Below the pieces are notes generated by a model. It had not been told where the DNA came from. It ran no database searches and saw only the letters and a list, made by a program, of their open reading frames with translations. From assembly GCF_026210795.1 (NCBI RefSeq), contig NC_089437.1, forward strand, positions 4,030,001 through 4,094,000: a DNA stretch of 64,000 nucleotides, written 5' to 3'. Of this stretch, positions 38,545-50,464 are shown piece by piece. Both the position numbers and the translations under genes were made by a program. Positions within the stretch are counted from its first letter, which is position 1. The number at the start of each line of letters is the position of its first letter. This DNA is from Rhizophagus irregularis (taxonomy: Eukaryota; Glomeromycota; Glomeromycetes; Glomerales; Glomeraceae).

Positions 38545-38950
38545 AAAAATTTCCTACAAAAATAGTAAAAATTTCCTACGAAAATAATACGAAAATAATA
38601 CTAAAATAATAAAAATTTCCTACGAAAATAATACGAAAATAATACTAAAATAATAAAAATTTCCTACGAAAATAATATGAAAATAATACTAAAATAATAA
38701 AATTTCCTACGAAAATAATACGAAAATAATACTAAAATAATAAAAATTTCCTACGAAAATAATATGAAAATAATACTAAAATAATAAAATTTCCTACGAA
38801 AATAATACGAAAATAATACTAAAATAATAAAAATTTCCTACGAAAATAATATGAAAATAATACTAAAATAATAAAAATTTCCTACGAAAATAATATGAAA
38901 ATAATACGAAAATAATAAAAATTTCCTACGAAAATAATACGAAAATGATA
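38545..38950. repeat. 44-bp tandem repeat array in the CACTA element
   Basis: About nine copies of a 44-bp unit built from AAAAATTTCCTACGAAAAT followed by AATACGAAAATAATACTAAAATAAT. Variation is mostly C/T at the ACGA/ATGA position. It sits in the left subterminal part between the element end and the accessory gene stop, where CACTA elements often keep transposase-binding repeats; that role is inference. Confidence 0.85.
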
Positions 38951-39074
38951 AAAAAATCCAATCCACAATTCCACAAAAAAACCCATAATTTTCAAAAAAA
39001 AAATCCAAAAAAAAACTGACGAATCAATCTAAAATTCGAAAAAAAGTTAGTATAACAAAAACTCAAAACAAAAA

Positions 39075-41402
39075 TTAAAGTACAAATTTATACCATTTTT
39101 CTGTTTCATCTTCCGTTTCCGGCGATTCTTCCACTCCAATTGGTTCCGATTCTTCCACTCCAATTGGTTCCGATTCTTCCATTCCCGTTGGTTCTGAATC
39201 TTCTATTACCTCTATTTCATCCATCTCCGCCGACACTTCCGCATCTTCCGCCATTATTAGATTATCCATCGTTTGAATCGGCGTCTCCGGCTCAGAAAAG
39301 TCGGTATCGGCCGGCGTATTCTGCTCCACATAGGTCCAATTTGGAGCACCTCGTGGATGACGAGAGACGATATTATATATCTCATCGTCATAATTTCGCG
39401 TTCGTATCAGTTGTGCAGATTGAAGAGAGAAAGCGTGTTAGTCCAAGATATTTTGTAATAAATCTATTAACTATTATTAGAAAAAAAATCAACCCTATTA
39501 CGAAAAAAATAAAACAAATAAAAAATAAAAAATAAAAATACGACAAATAAGTTATTGAACCTCTTCAGATCTCCAAGACGGATTATAAACATTGATATGT
39601 CTTTTACCGTCTGGTTGCTCCTCATCCGATTCAGAATACTCTGGAGAGTGATATCGGTTGTCGCTTAAAACATTCAAAAGTTCTTTTCGATCATAATTCT
39701 CCAGTTTTTCGTCATTTTTGTCGAAAAGCGATTTTGCGCCTTTAACTCGTCGTGCTTTTTTCTATATTTAAAGTTTTGATGAATGATGAGATTTTTTTTT
39801 TTGAAATAATAAAGAAATTATTTACCTCATTTAACCGATTGTTTCGATGTAGACGACGATTATCTTTGTCTAAAGTGCCACATTGTTTATATAACAAACG
39901 CACTCTGCGATGTTTATGTAAAGCGGCAAGCCAAGACTTGACTTGCCTGTATCGTGGAGTATACCTTGGCTTCATCGCTTCAATTAATCGAGGTATAATC
40001 TGTTGAAGAATTTCATCATTCGACTCACTGCTAAACTTTTCATCGTATATTAATTCTAGTTCAATCGGAAAAGTTTTTAGAATCGTCTTCATCTCGGCCT
40101 AAATTGAACAAAATATCGGTTTAGCGAGCGTTAAAAGCATACATTGAAAGAGGAATTTTGGACGAACCCTAGCTTCTTCTTCATCTACTTCCATTTCATC
40201 TTCAGGATCGCGCACAAGATTTTTTCCTTTCCTACGCTTTGTTGGTCATTGATCCTCTTCAAATTCGATATCTTGAAGGTCAGATGAATGTCGGTGACGC
40301 AAGCCGTCGTTTTCCTGACTAAGTATATTGTTATACGATTGTAATTGGCCAACATCTAGCCGTAGGTCACGCAACTCGCCATTTGCATTATCGAGTTGCC
40401 GATTTAATTCGTCGATTCTTCCCCGTAAGTAGGCATTTTCTTCTCGGAGATCATACGTTTCTAAAAAATGTTAAAGTCGACCAGAACTCTAAAATGAATA
40501 CAAAAGTCAATTGTAGCTCACCATTTACATCTCTAGTCCAATTACTACTATAAGGTTCACGTATAATTGGCGTTGATTCTCCTCTATATGGTTCGGCGAT
40601 GCGTATATTACTCCTATATTGGTTCGGCGTGCGTACATGTTCCTATACGGTTCGGTGGTGCGTGTAACGGGCGTTAATTCCCTATGTATATTGTTCTATA
40701 CGGTTCGCCTGTGCGTGTAATGGGCGTTAATTCCCTACGTACATTGCTCCTATATGGTTCGGCTGTGCGTGCAACGGGCGTTAATTCTACGTACGGTCAC
40801 ATTGACGACGGCGTACCATCCTGCTTTGTTGCGAGTACAAGCTGGATGGTACCACTAAGCGAAATGGCCCATTATCTTCCGAAGCTTCTGGTATCGACGT
40901 TTGTTTTTGAGTTTTGGTAGAACCGGAACCGGAAGCTGCGGATTCCTGTATCGACGTTTGTTTTTGAGTTTTGGTAGAACTGGAACCGGAAGCTACGGAT
41001 TCCTGTATCGACATTTGTTTTTGAGTTTTGGTAGTACCGGAACCGGAAGCTGCGGATTGTTGTTTCGATGCTTGTTTTTGAGTTTTGGTAGTACCGGAAC
41101 CGGAAGCTGCGGATTCCTGTTTCGACGCTTGTTTTTGAGTTTTGGTAGAACTGGAACCGGAAGCTGCAGATTCCTGTATCGACGTTTGTTTTTGAGTTTT
41201 GGTAGAAATGGAACCGGAAGCTGCGGATTGTTGTTTCGACGCTTGTTTTTGAGTTTATGTAGAACCGGAACCGGAAGCTGCGGATTGTTGTTTCAATATC
41301 GACATTTGTTTGGGAGAATCGGAACTTACAAATTCCTGCGAAGAAGTTTGTTTGTGAGATTTCTTGACGACTTTTTTCGACACTTTTTTTTCCAGATCGT
41401 TT
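39075..41402 (-). pseudogene. Accessory gene of the CACTA element (repeat-rich, coiled-coil, acidic tail)
   Basis: Not a family I can name. Read on the minus strand it begins near 41400 with a Lys-rich start (KKVSKKVVKKSHKQTSSQEF). Seven 19-residue repeats of SAASGSGSTKTQKQTSIQE type follow (40899-41310, 57-bp units), then RRELTPVARTAEPYRSNV-like repeats (40560-40790). A leucine-rich coiled coil follows (TYDLREENAYLRGRIDELNR, about 40465-40400), then AEMKTILKTFPIELELIYDE and SWLAALHKHRRVRLLYKQCG. The C-terminus is acidic with EESEPIGVEESEPIGVEE repeats, ending KWYKFVL at TAA 39077-39075. Stops break it (TAA near 41263 in the repeats, TGA near 40250). Introns are likely. It may encode a DNA-binding partner of the transposase, like the second proteins of other CACTA elements; this is analogy only. 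Confidence 0.6.
40899..41310 (-). repeat. 57-bp coding tandem repeat (seven units)
   Basis: Seven in-frame 57-bp units on the minus strand encode about 19 residues each, Ser/Gly/Lys/Gln/Thr-rich (SGSGSTKTQKQ core). Copies are 85-95% alike by eye and keep frame. One unit (about 41249-41263) has TCTACATAAACT instead of TCTACCAAAACT, which makes a stop. Repeated units start with GAGTTTTGGTAG in plus-strand reading. Confidence 0.85.
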
Positions 41403-41708
41403 CATTCTTTATAGAGATTTTAATAAACAGAAGAATAGTAAAATTAGTAAATAAAGTAGTACTTTCTTTCAAAATGACGAAAAATATTGTTCGATTTATA
41501 TAAAAGTTGATCAATATAAAAATGTATTGCAGATTTTATAAAAATTACGAGAATTGTTTATCGAAAAAATAAAATTATTTTTGCGAAAAAAATTCGATTG
41601 ATGGAGCTTTATAAATTCAAAATAAGCTTTCCTGGGAAAAAGTTTATTTGATAAAAATAAAACCAAAATTTGATTTATAAGTTAATTAATCGTTAAAAAA
41701 AGTCTAAT

Positions 41709-42125
41709 CGAAATTAAACTTTTATTAAATCAATTGCTAACGGATCAATTTAACCGAAATTTTCAAATTAAAAAAATTTCTCATGATTGAAAATTTAATT
41801 AAATCGACTAAATCAAAATCTCGAAATTAAACTTTTATTAAATCAATTGCTAACGGATCAATTTAACCGAAATTTTCAAATTAAAAAATTTCTCATGATT
41901 GAAAATTTAATTAAATCGACTAAATCAAAATCTCAAAATTAAACTTTTATTAAATCAATTGCTAACGGATCAATTTAACCGAAATTTTCAAATTAAAAAA
42001 AATTTCTCATGATTGAAAATTTAATTAAATCGACTAAATCAAAATCTCGAAATTAAACTTTTATTAAATCAATTGCTAACGGATCAATTTAACCGAAATT
42101 TTCAAATTAAAAAAAAATTTCATAA
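41709..42125. repeat. ~113-bp tandem repeat, 3.7 copies, upstream of the CACTA transposase
   Basis: Units start CGAAATTAAACTTTTATTAA at about 41709, 41822, 41934 (CAAAATT variant) and 42048. Each contains TTGCTAACGGATCAATTTAACCG and ATTTCTCATGATTGAAAATT. They are nearly identical, so the array is young or kept alike. It lies between the two divergent CACTA genes, directly upstream of the transposase ATG at 42220, and may form part of its promoter (inference). Confidence 0.85.
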
Positions 42126-42219
42126 AATTAAGAGAAAAATTGACTTCATTTGTCAAAATTTCGTTAAATTTTAAAGTACATATTAATTATAACCGATTCT
42201 TTATCAAATTTTATAAAAC

Positions 42220-45200
42220 ATGACGAGAAGAAGATCGATTAATCAAATTATGGGTTCGGAAAGGATAGCAAACCGACTATCTTCTAGAAGGTTTAGCAAA
42301 AAAAGAACCAAAGTACCTTGTTATTGTGACAAATGTAATGGAAAACTGGTTGTAACACGAACCAAAATGCTTCACGAAGTGGCGGAAAACACAACTGACT
42401 CGAATCTTAATAGTGGTTTGGCTTCATTGTTACTAATTAATCAAGAAGAGGATTCGACAATAACTTCGTTAGAAGAAAATCCGATAAATGAAGATATTTT
42501 GATATCTCCATTAAATGAAGAAATTTCGGTAATAACTCCTTTTGAAGAAGATTCGACAACAATTCCATTAAATGAAAAAGATAATTCGACAACTCCAGAA
42601 TACAACAAAAACGAATATATTTTTTTACCTCGAAGCCGTATAAGAAGCTACGCAAATCGCCCACAAATTATGCTCGAACATTCAGGAACAGAAGATTTGA
42701 GCAATTCTGATTATGAACAACATACTGATACTTCTTCTTCTGATGGCAATGAGTCAGATGATGGAACTTTTGCCGATACTTTTGAAAATTATTCACCGCC
42801 AGATTTTAAGTCATATCAAGAGGAAGAAAAAATAACAATAGATGATAAATTTTCATGGATTTTATTGTGGATAATGACCTTTCGAAAAAAGTTCAATCTC
42901 CCTGAAACAGCGACCGAATCTCAACTAAAATTCATGAAAATAGTGTTAAAAGAAATCGGTGAAGATATTTACGATAGCTTTCCTGACTCTCTATATCTGG
43001 CAAGAATTCAACTTGGCCTGAAAGATCATTTCCATAGTTTCGTGCCATGTCCGAAATGTCATAAATTATATAATAAGACAGACATGGACGAAATTCAAAA
43101 AAATGACAGTATCGGTATCATAAGATGCAGTCACGTCGAATTTCCAAATTCTGCGTCTCGAAGGACGAAATCGTGTCAAACGGTCTTGGCTGAGAGAGAG
43201 GTTAAAAAGCCAGAATTAATATATCCGTTTGTACCGATTCATCAACAATTGGAAGCTCTATATCATCGGCCTCACTTTGAACGGTTACTTTGACATTGGT
43301 CAAATCGTCGACAATTTAATAACATACTGACCGATATATATGACGGTCAAATCTGGAAAACATTCAGAGAAACTGACGATGAAAATTCAGCCAAATTTTT
43401 CCGACCAGAAGTAGCCGATTCACATCTAGGACTAATTGATTGATTCCAGCCCTACGATGGTACATTTTATAGTATCGGGGTAATTTACGCGGCTATCTGT
43501 AATTTACCCCGTGACATTCGGTTCAAGCGCGAAAATTTGCTGGTTCTCGATCTACTACCAGGACCGAACGAAGTAAGCTTGCACAAGATTAATCATTATA
43601 TTGCGCCTATTGTCAATGAATTAGAGTTACTATGGAGTGGAATAACTTTAAATCGAACATTTGAGTGCCAAAACGGGAAAAATATTCGTGCGGCTTTAGT
43701 ACTAATTTCGTGCGATATCCCTGCTTGCTCGGAAAATATGCGGGCATATTTCAGCTTTGGTTTCTTGCCATCGGCGTAGATTTGAAACGAGCAAATTATG
43801 AAGACCACCAACATAATTTTGCAGGTATGGAGGATATGGAGAATTGGTTCATTACTCGCGATTCGACCAAACATCATCGGAATGCTCTTGCATGGCGAAG
43901 TTGCAATTCCACCAATTCAAGAAAGAATTTCGTTAGTGAAAAAGGGGTTAGGTGGTCGGAGTTACTTCGATTGCCGTACTTTGACCCAATTCATTTTATT
44001 ATTGTAGATCCAATGCACTGCTTATTCTTAGGAATTGCGAGGTGGATAATGAAGAGGATTTGGATCGACGAGGGTGTTTTAACCCCGAACGATCTAAAGA
44101 AGATTCAAGAAAAAATGAATCAATTCAAAATACCGGCTGATTTGGGACGAATTCCCGGAAATATTGAGCGCGGAGAAGGGTTTTCGAACTATACAGCCGA
44201 TCAGTGGCAAATTTTCTTTATGATCTACGCAACTACCTCATTGTGGGAACATTTACCGTCAAAAGATCGAAAAATCTTGACACATTTTGTTAGAGTTTGT
44301 TCTATTTTAGTAAGCCGAATTTTAGAAATTGAATTAATGGAAGAAGCTCATGAGAAGCTAATTAAAATAATTAAGCTTATTGAAGTACACTATGGAAGAG
44401 TAAAAATTACGCCTAATCTTCACCTTTCGCTCCATTTGTGCGATTGTTCGAATGATTTTAGTCCATTATATGCATTTTGGTGTTTTTCATTTGAGCGTAT
44501 GAATGGAATACTCGGTAAGATATTCTTTTTTTTTACTTTTTTTACTTTATTCGGATGTTTACATTGTTAGTCTTATTTTTAATAATTTTTAAGGCTCGTT
44601 GCTAACAAGTAATAGACAAATTGAACCGGAAATAATGCGTCAGATAATGAATGATAATCGAATTGGAGATATCATTAGTTCTGACATTCAAACGAAAGGT
44701 TTAAAATTGCTTGAAGATCGATCCACAACTGGTTCAATATCGGCTGCGGACCAATTTTCTTCAGATGAACTAAAGCGATTTTGGCTAAATGCTAAAAACA
44801 TACAGGAATCGACTATTACTGGATGCGAGCCATTTCCTGGAGAAATGCTGAAGCTCTAGTTCCGAAGCAATAATGACCGAATCAATGCTCGAACTGATGG
44901 TTGCTTTTTATAATGCTTCTTATATCGAAATGTACAAGTTTCGCAAACCAGCAGATGAAATTATCCAAGATTCTATAACAATTCGAGTAAAGATAAATCA
45001 ATTTGGAAGATGCCGAATTGGTTCCGAAGTATTTGGCTCCGCAATGTCAGTTCGACATACAAAAAGCTCGTATGTCCTAGCCAAATTTATAACTAGTGAT
45101 GGGGAAGTCGACAGTTATCCTGGACAAATTCAATACTTCTTCAAACATACAGTCGACTTGCCAAATGGACAAATAGAACATAATTTGGCATATATTCGTT

Positions 45201-45385
45201 GGTATCGACCAGCTAGTACGAGTGAAAGTCGATATTATTTTCATATTGATGATGAAGACGAGAGCTGTAACGTCAAGTTGTGGAAATCTGAATTTTATGA
45301 TGAAAGCCGCGATTGTATTATTCCTGTACATAATATCCTTTGTCGATTTATACCATCGAAAATATCGAATTTCTACTCGGAGTAA
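42220..45385 (+). pseudogene. CACTA/Plavaka Tnp2-type transposase, broken
   Basis: The ATG at 42220 opens MTRRRSINQIMGSERIANRL, followed by a CYCDKCNGK zinc motif, an acidic Ser/Thr-rich segment, PDSLYLARIQLGLKDHF and a second zinc cluster (VPCPKCHKLY...IIRCSHVEFPN...SCQTVL). Transposase blocks follow: YDGTFYSIGVIYAAICNLP, RFKRENLLVLDLLPGPNEV, INHYIAPIVNELELLW, then PYFDPIHFIIVDPMHCLFLG, the family's signature DPMH motif. Next come FSNYTADQWQIFFMIYATTS and FWCFSFERMNGILG, then a short intron (about 44515-44593) and a C-terminal part to TAG near 45383-45385. TGA stops at 43291 and 43441 and frameshifts near 43725 and 43800 break the frame. It should make the cut-and-paste enzyme for the element if intact. 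Confidence 0.88.
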
Positions 45386-46009
45386 TGCTATTGAATATTT
45401 GGCGATTAATCCAATTAATCGCAAACTCCAAATTTGTTAATAATTAAGTGTTTTTAGTAAAAATCGGCCGAATTATTATTATTTTTTTAAAAAAAAAAAA
45501 ATTTCATAATTACTTGTCGAGAGACACGTTTATTAGACGAAATTTCATTTTTACGAAATTTTTACGAAATTTCCAAATAAAGATTCTTTTGTAGTATTTT
45601 TATTATAATTTCTTGACGAAAGACGAGTTGAAATTCATTTTTACAATTAAAATTTTTCGTTAATGATTATGCACTGAATATAAACAATGTAAACAAATAT
45701 AAATTCGAATTAAAAAAGAACATATTTTTTTGATTTTTTCCATTTGGCAAAAATGTGTCGATTTATATGACCAATCGGCAAAATTTTACTGAACGATCTC
45801 AAGTAACCATTTTTCGTATAACAATCGGTATAAGTCAATTTTTCACCAAAAGACTGAACGAGGTTTCGTTTAACAATCAGTATCAGTCGATTTGTGATTG
45901 ATTTTACCGATTTTTACCATTGGTCAAAAAATGTGACGAATCACATGACCAATCGGCAAAATTTATGCTGAAAGTTCTTAACGGTCGAAAGTTTTGATTT
46001 CGACCAGTG
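45386..46009. other. Right subterminal region of the CACTA element
   Basis: No gene. It contains poly-A/T at 45480-45505. From 45740 there are repeated motifs resembling TGACCAATCGGCAAAATTT and TTTCGTATAACAATCGGTATAAGTC, each at least twice. Such subterminal repeats are the usual transposase-binding sites of CACTA elements. The terminal CGACCAGTG closes the element at 46009. Confidence 0.7.
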
Positions 46010-46012
46010 ATA

Positions 46013-47219
46013 GACGTATCAAATGCATAAGGCGATTCAAGAACCGATAATGTTGAGTTAAGATTTCCAGATCTTTAGGGACCTTAGGAGTATAATTGTT
46101 GCCAATAGTAAAAGAAGGTAAAGTAGCGTTGGCAGACTTAAGGATTCGTAATTGGAGATATTCGCATATTTGATTGATATGCCAAGAGGAAAAGGTTGAA
46201 GGTGAGATATCACATAAAACATCAGTTTTGTCAGTGAATTCCGTCCATTGGGTATCAGTAACAGAATCAAATTTGAAGACGCGACGGGTTTGGCGCTTAA
46301 GTTGTCGAACGCGAGCCAATTTGGTGGAGGCAACAAGTAAAGACATATCATAATATGAGATGACAGGGTTATGATCAGATGTGCAAATGTCTTGAGCATC
46401 AAAGATGCAAGCAGTAAGGGCAAATCCTTTAAGAAGAGGGCAGGACCAAACATAATCAACACGAGTAATTTGGTCATTGCGATGAAATGTACCTAAGGAG
46501 CTGGAAAGATTAATAGGAGTATAATCTTCATATCTGTGAGAAAGGAGATGAAAAAACAATCGGTGAATATGTTTTGAAGCAATTTGAGGTTGATTAAAAT
46601 AAATGGGATAATATTTATCTAGATGCATATTAAAATCACTATAAACAGCATGGTAAAAACCAGCTTGTTTAGTAGTGGTAAGTTGGTGAATAAGCAAATC
46701 AATAGTGTCAGAGCGCAAAACACTTTCAGCAGGAGGAGGAATATAAATAACAAATACACGCAATTTAACATTGCCTTTAAAATATAAATCAACAGAAAGT
46801 AAACGTGAAGAATGAGATTTAAAATCCTGTACATGTGAAGCAAGAGAGTTTTCAATAAAAAGAGAAATACCACCAGAAGAAAGAATTTGTTTAGAAGTAT
46901 CCAAAGTAGAAGAGAACACAGTATAATTGGAAAGACGCTAGGATAAAAACTTCATTTGCTTGGGGTGGAGATGAGTATCAATGATACCACCAAAAGAAAT
47001 ATGTTTTAAGGAAAAAAAAGTTGAAATTTCTTCTAATTTAGTTTGACCATACATTCTAAGGCCATTAACATTAAAAGAAGAAATATTAAATGAATTGGGG
47101 ATAAAAGAAGTGTTACTAGAGGAAGAAAATAACGATTCATGTGAAAAAATTTCAGTAACATCATCAGGGTTGGGAGGGTTCCGTACAAAGGTGTCATAAT
47201 TAAAATTATTGTCCGACAT
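46013..47219 (-). pseudogene. LINE B ORF2, N-terminal endonuclease domain
   Basis: The ATG at 47219 (MSDNNFNYDTF) starts ORF2 about 50 bp after the ORF1 stop. The APE-type endonuclease motifs are SSFNVNGLR (Asn), IDTH (in place of the usual ETH), SDFNMHLDKY (LINE C keeps GDFN; B has Gly to Ser), RVDYVWS and TSDHNPV (catalytic Asp-His). An in-frame TAG at about 46940 follows KFLS. The open frame resumes as FSSTLDTSKQILSSGG and then runs into the CACTA insertion, where it reads a few foreign codons. Nicks target DNA for reverse transcription if intact. Confidence 0.88.
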
Positions 47220-47269
47220 TAAAACACAATGATAAAAACAGTCGGGAAATTAAAATTTGGAGAAGAAAA

Positions 47270-50000
47270 TTAAACAGAAGAAGCTGAATCAGCTTGTTCC
47301 AAGGGAGCACCACCAATGGAGCTAATGAATTGTTTAATATGACCAGTAAGTTAGTCCAATTTACTTTCAATAACAACTCTACTATTTTTGAGATCGTTAA
47401 TTTCTTCTTGCGTGGAGGAAATAGGGGTAAAAGGAGGAGCATTTGGAGAAAGATGAGAAGGAGAAGGTGACGTGTTAGGAACAATAGTGGTAAAAGGCGG
47501 AGGTCACGTCAAAATATTTCTGGGGGTAAGGGAGATTTAACAGAAGGTTGGATGTTAAGCGGAATATGGGATACAGGGGCATCATCTTGCATGAGATCCA
47601 GGTCAGGCTCATTAGGTATAGGAAGCGGATCTAGGCCAAGGTGTGATTCGATTCGAGTCATCCGTTGGTCAGCAAGTTCAAGAGCAGAGATGCATTTATG
47701 AAAATTAGCAACTTCGCATTGCAATTCGCATAAAAGGTTTAAAATGTTGTTGGCATCATCAGAAGAAAGTGCAGAATTTGGAGTTTGTCGTGGCAAGGGA
47801 CGTGCTATAGAACGAGAGGAGAAAGAAAAGGAGACTGATCGTTCTTTATTATTATGCTAGGCACGTTGGGAGGTATTGGGATTGGGTTTGTTATGATTAT
47901 TAACATTATTATTGTGGTCATGAGAACTGTTATTAACACGTCTGGAATTAGAAGCTGATCGATCTTTGGATTTTGAGCGAGATTGGGAGCGAGAACGTGA
48001 ATTAGCAGCATTAGGATTAGAGCGGCGAGGAGGTTGATTGACATTAAAACGCTCTTTGAATTTTACCACAGGGTCGCGAGTATGACTTCGTCCTCTAGTA
48101 TGTTTGAGGGGACAAAAATTCAGGGCGCAACCTAATTTGCCACATCTGTGACAAAGTTTATTAGTATTATCTGGGGAGGACCAGAAAAGCACCTTGCCTT
48201 GGAAGCTGACAGTTTGTTCCATAGCAGCATCCATGGTTTTTTGGGAATTGAAAGTGACGTAGGCCCATCTTTTAGGTTTGTAAGAATTTAAAGAAAGCGG
48301 TATATTGACAGCTTTAGCGCCAAGGTCACGAGTAAGGAGAGCCAAATTGATATCCTTAACATTGAAGTTGGGTGAGAGTAGCGGCAACGTATTCGACGGC
48401 GCTAGAGGTAGGCTCGAATCTGGTCCAATCGGTTGGCATCCTGTGATCAATCCGTCTAATAGGCGGATTCGGATTGATCGATGAATCCGTCAAATGACTA
48501 CATATGATAATGGATATCCGATCAATCCTATACGGGATCAACAAAAAATTTTCCTTTTTAGCAAATTTTATGTTACACGACCGGAAACTAAATTTAGAAA
48601 AACTGGTTTTTGTGGAACGGGTATCGCCAAAAATGGAAACGATCGACATACCCGTGCGTCACGTGACAACAATTAAATACCTAATCATAAATTCCGGCTG
48701 AAATTAAATGATCGGCAAAATTTTTCCTTTTTAGGATTCTTGTGAACGTCAAAATTTCATTTTTGCTGGGAAACAAAATTGCCTTTTTTGGATTCGTGTA
48801 ACGTTACTTATACCCTAAAAAGGATAATTTTATACCGATTACTTAATTCCGGCCGGAATTATAATCAATCCGGTCAATCCGCGGATAATCCGATGATCCG
48901 ATTTTTTTAATCCGGATTGATCGTCAACGATGATCATCGGATGACGGATTGACTAGAGATTCATCCGGGGCGCACCTCTAGACGGCGCGCAGCCTTTTGA
49001 TCCATGTATAGGGCACGTGGAGTAATCCCGAGACAAAGGTGGAGAAACAGTATACAGCCTCATTGATCGGTAAAATGAGCAATCGAGCGCTACGATCATA
49101 AACGAAACAAGTTTCGCTGGACTTTGGCATTCGTGGAAAAGAGGCGGCAAGAGGTAATGTTTCCAAATTTTTTAAAATAAGCCATTAGGTTATCCTTTTT
49201 AATGAAGAAAATGATATCGGTAACTTGGATAGCGAGATCTTCATTAGATCGGAGTTGGCGGGGTAGGCCATGCGATGAAAAGATCAAGTCAGGGGAATCG
49301 GGATGAGTGGTACCAACGCACAAATTGCGTGCTTCAGCGGTATGGAAGTGAATAATGAGGCGTTTGGCTTCGCCAGAACCAGTCATACGCGCTTTTCCAG
49401 TGTAAGACTCGTATGTTTCTAAAAAAAGGTTGTTAATAGCCTCAATAAGAGCTTTATTGGTAGGGAATTTTTAAGAGATTCGGGGGCGGCATTTGGCGCA
49501 GTCGCAGCCTGAAAATCATCTCTGATTATGGCAAGGGTCGCGGCTTGATCGGGAGTAAGATCGCCATAGGGCGCTATTGGTATCCAAATTGGGTGACGCG
49601 TTAGGGGGTTGCTGTAAGTCTTTGTTAGAAGGTGCATGCATGGACGCGTCCACGTTACCAGAAGACGCGACGTGACTGGGCGCAGTTGGCGCAGCAGATT
49701 TTTTCGGGGAGGAGGTCAAAGTATTTTCGCCAGAGATATTTTTTTGAGGAGAAGAGGAAGGTCCATCTACTCCAACGTCAGCCGTCTGGTCATCAGCAAC
49801 GTAGTCTTCATCCATAGAATTTTCAATAATCATACGGTTACGTTTCTGCTGGACAGTGTTTTCACCATCGGAGCTTGAATTATCGGAGTTATTATTATTT
49901 TTTCTTTCTTGACGGGAAGCTTTCCTACTGTTAGTTGGCGACTTCCACGCCTCTCGGCATAGACAGCATAGTGAGGAGCCAAGAGACAGTGATGAGCCCC
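47270..50000 (-). pseudogene. LINE B ORF1 (RNA-binding, zinc-knuckle protein)
   Basis: The N-terminus around 49980-49880 (SRKASRQERKNNNNSDNSSS) and an Asn/Ser/Asp-rich region lead into FIKKDNLMAYFKKFGNITSC (RRM-like fold, about 49200). Then comes PKRWAYVTFNSQKTMDAAM and a single zinc knuckle LCHRCGKLGCALNFCPL, whose third ligand is Cys instead of His. An SR-rich basic stretch follows (RSRSQSRSKSKDRSASNSRR), then a helical region (CELQCEVANFHKCISALELA), ending ADSASSV and the stop at 47272-47270. It should coat LINE RNA. Frameshifts and the MITE at 48403-48980 break it into several open pieces. Confidence 0.82.
48403..48980. mobile_element. hAT-type MITE in LINE B ORF1
   Basis: 578 bp absent from LINE C. 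It is flanked by the perfect 8-bp duplication GACGGCGC (48395-48402 and 48981-48988); the empty site in C reads GACAGCGC. Termini are TAGAGGT at the left and ACCTCTA at the right, continuing as imperfect inverted repeats. The ends contain GATCAATCCG/CGGATTGATC motifs in both orientations. No coding capacity. The interior holds a module (48549-48640) shared with the mariner-type MITE at 50004. 8-bp TSDs and the TAGAGGT end fit hAT; Mutator-like was less likely because TIRs are short. Confidence 0.85.
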
Positions 50001-50003
50001 ATA

Positions 50004-50464
50004 CAGTCACACCCTATACAGTCACATTTCTTTATAAGAACTCGATTTTGAGAAACGGTTTTAAATACTATCAAATTACCCCTCTATAATCACAATTTGA
50101 CTATAATCACTATCACCGCATAATCCCAAACGGATATATCATTTCTATTAGTGATTAGACCTCTATTAATCACATTATAATTTCGGCCAAAAAGCAATTT
50201 CGCCCAGAATTACGAAACATATAATTTTTTTCTTTCCTTTTTAGGAATTAATGTTACACGACATTCCAACACAAAATCGGCAAAAAATTTTTGTGGAACG
50301 GCTATCACCAAAAAAGGAAATATCCATAGTGATCACATAATTTTATAAATTATAATTTACTAATTTCGGCCAAAATTAAGATATAGTATCTGTATATAAG
50401 CACACCCCTATACAATCACTGATTTTATGGGAACCAATTAGGTGACTATATGGGGGTCTGACTG
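50004..50464. mobile_element. Tc1/mariner-type MITE near the 5' end of LINE B
   Basis: Ends are CAGTCACACCC at the left and GGGTCTGACTG at the right, that is CAGTCASACCC inverted repeats. They are flanked by TA on both sides (50002-50003; 50465-50466), the Tc1/mariner target duplication. LINE C reads straight from its 5' UTR into the same TATAAAATATAAAATTTTAT that follows the right end here. The left end repeats its own motif (CTATACAGTCACATT at 50014). No transposase, 461 bp. The LINE sequence left of it (49950-50000) is diverged from C, so the exact empty site is less clear than for the other insertions. Confidence 0.75.

Larger units (their letters stand above)
38149..46009. mobile_element. 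CACTA (Plavaka-like) DNA transposon inside LINE B
   Basis: 7861 bp absent from LINE C, flanked by the 3-bp duplication ATA (38146-38148 and 46010-46012). It begins CACTGGTCAGAA and ends TTTCGACCAGTG, so the termini are CACTGGTC inverted repeats. CACTA/G termini with 3-bp TSDs define the CACTA (CMC) superfamily. Subterminal DNA repeats AATCGGCAAAATTT-type motifs at both ends (38170-38300; 45740-45960). It carries a plus-strand Tnp2-type transposase (42220-45385) and a minus-strand accessory gene (39075-41402), plus two tandem arrays. Both genes are broken, so it cannot move by itself. Removing it with one TSD restores LINE ORF2. Confidence 0.92.

Noticed and set aside
40872..41503. Long frames on both strands (177 and 200 codons) over the 57-bp repeats
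   Set aside because: They are shifted-frame shadows of the repeat array. The Ser/Gly/Lys/Gln frame fits the downstream coiled coil and acidic parts better, while the others give Phe/Arg- or Leu/Gly-rich nonsense.
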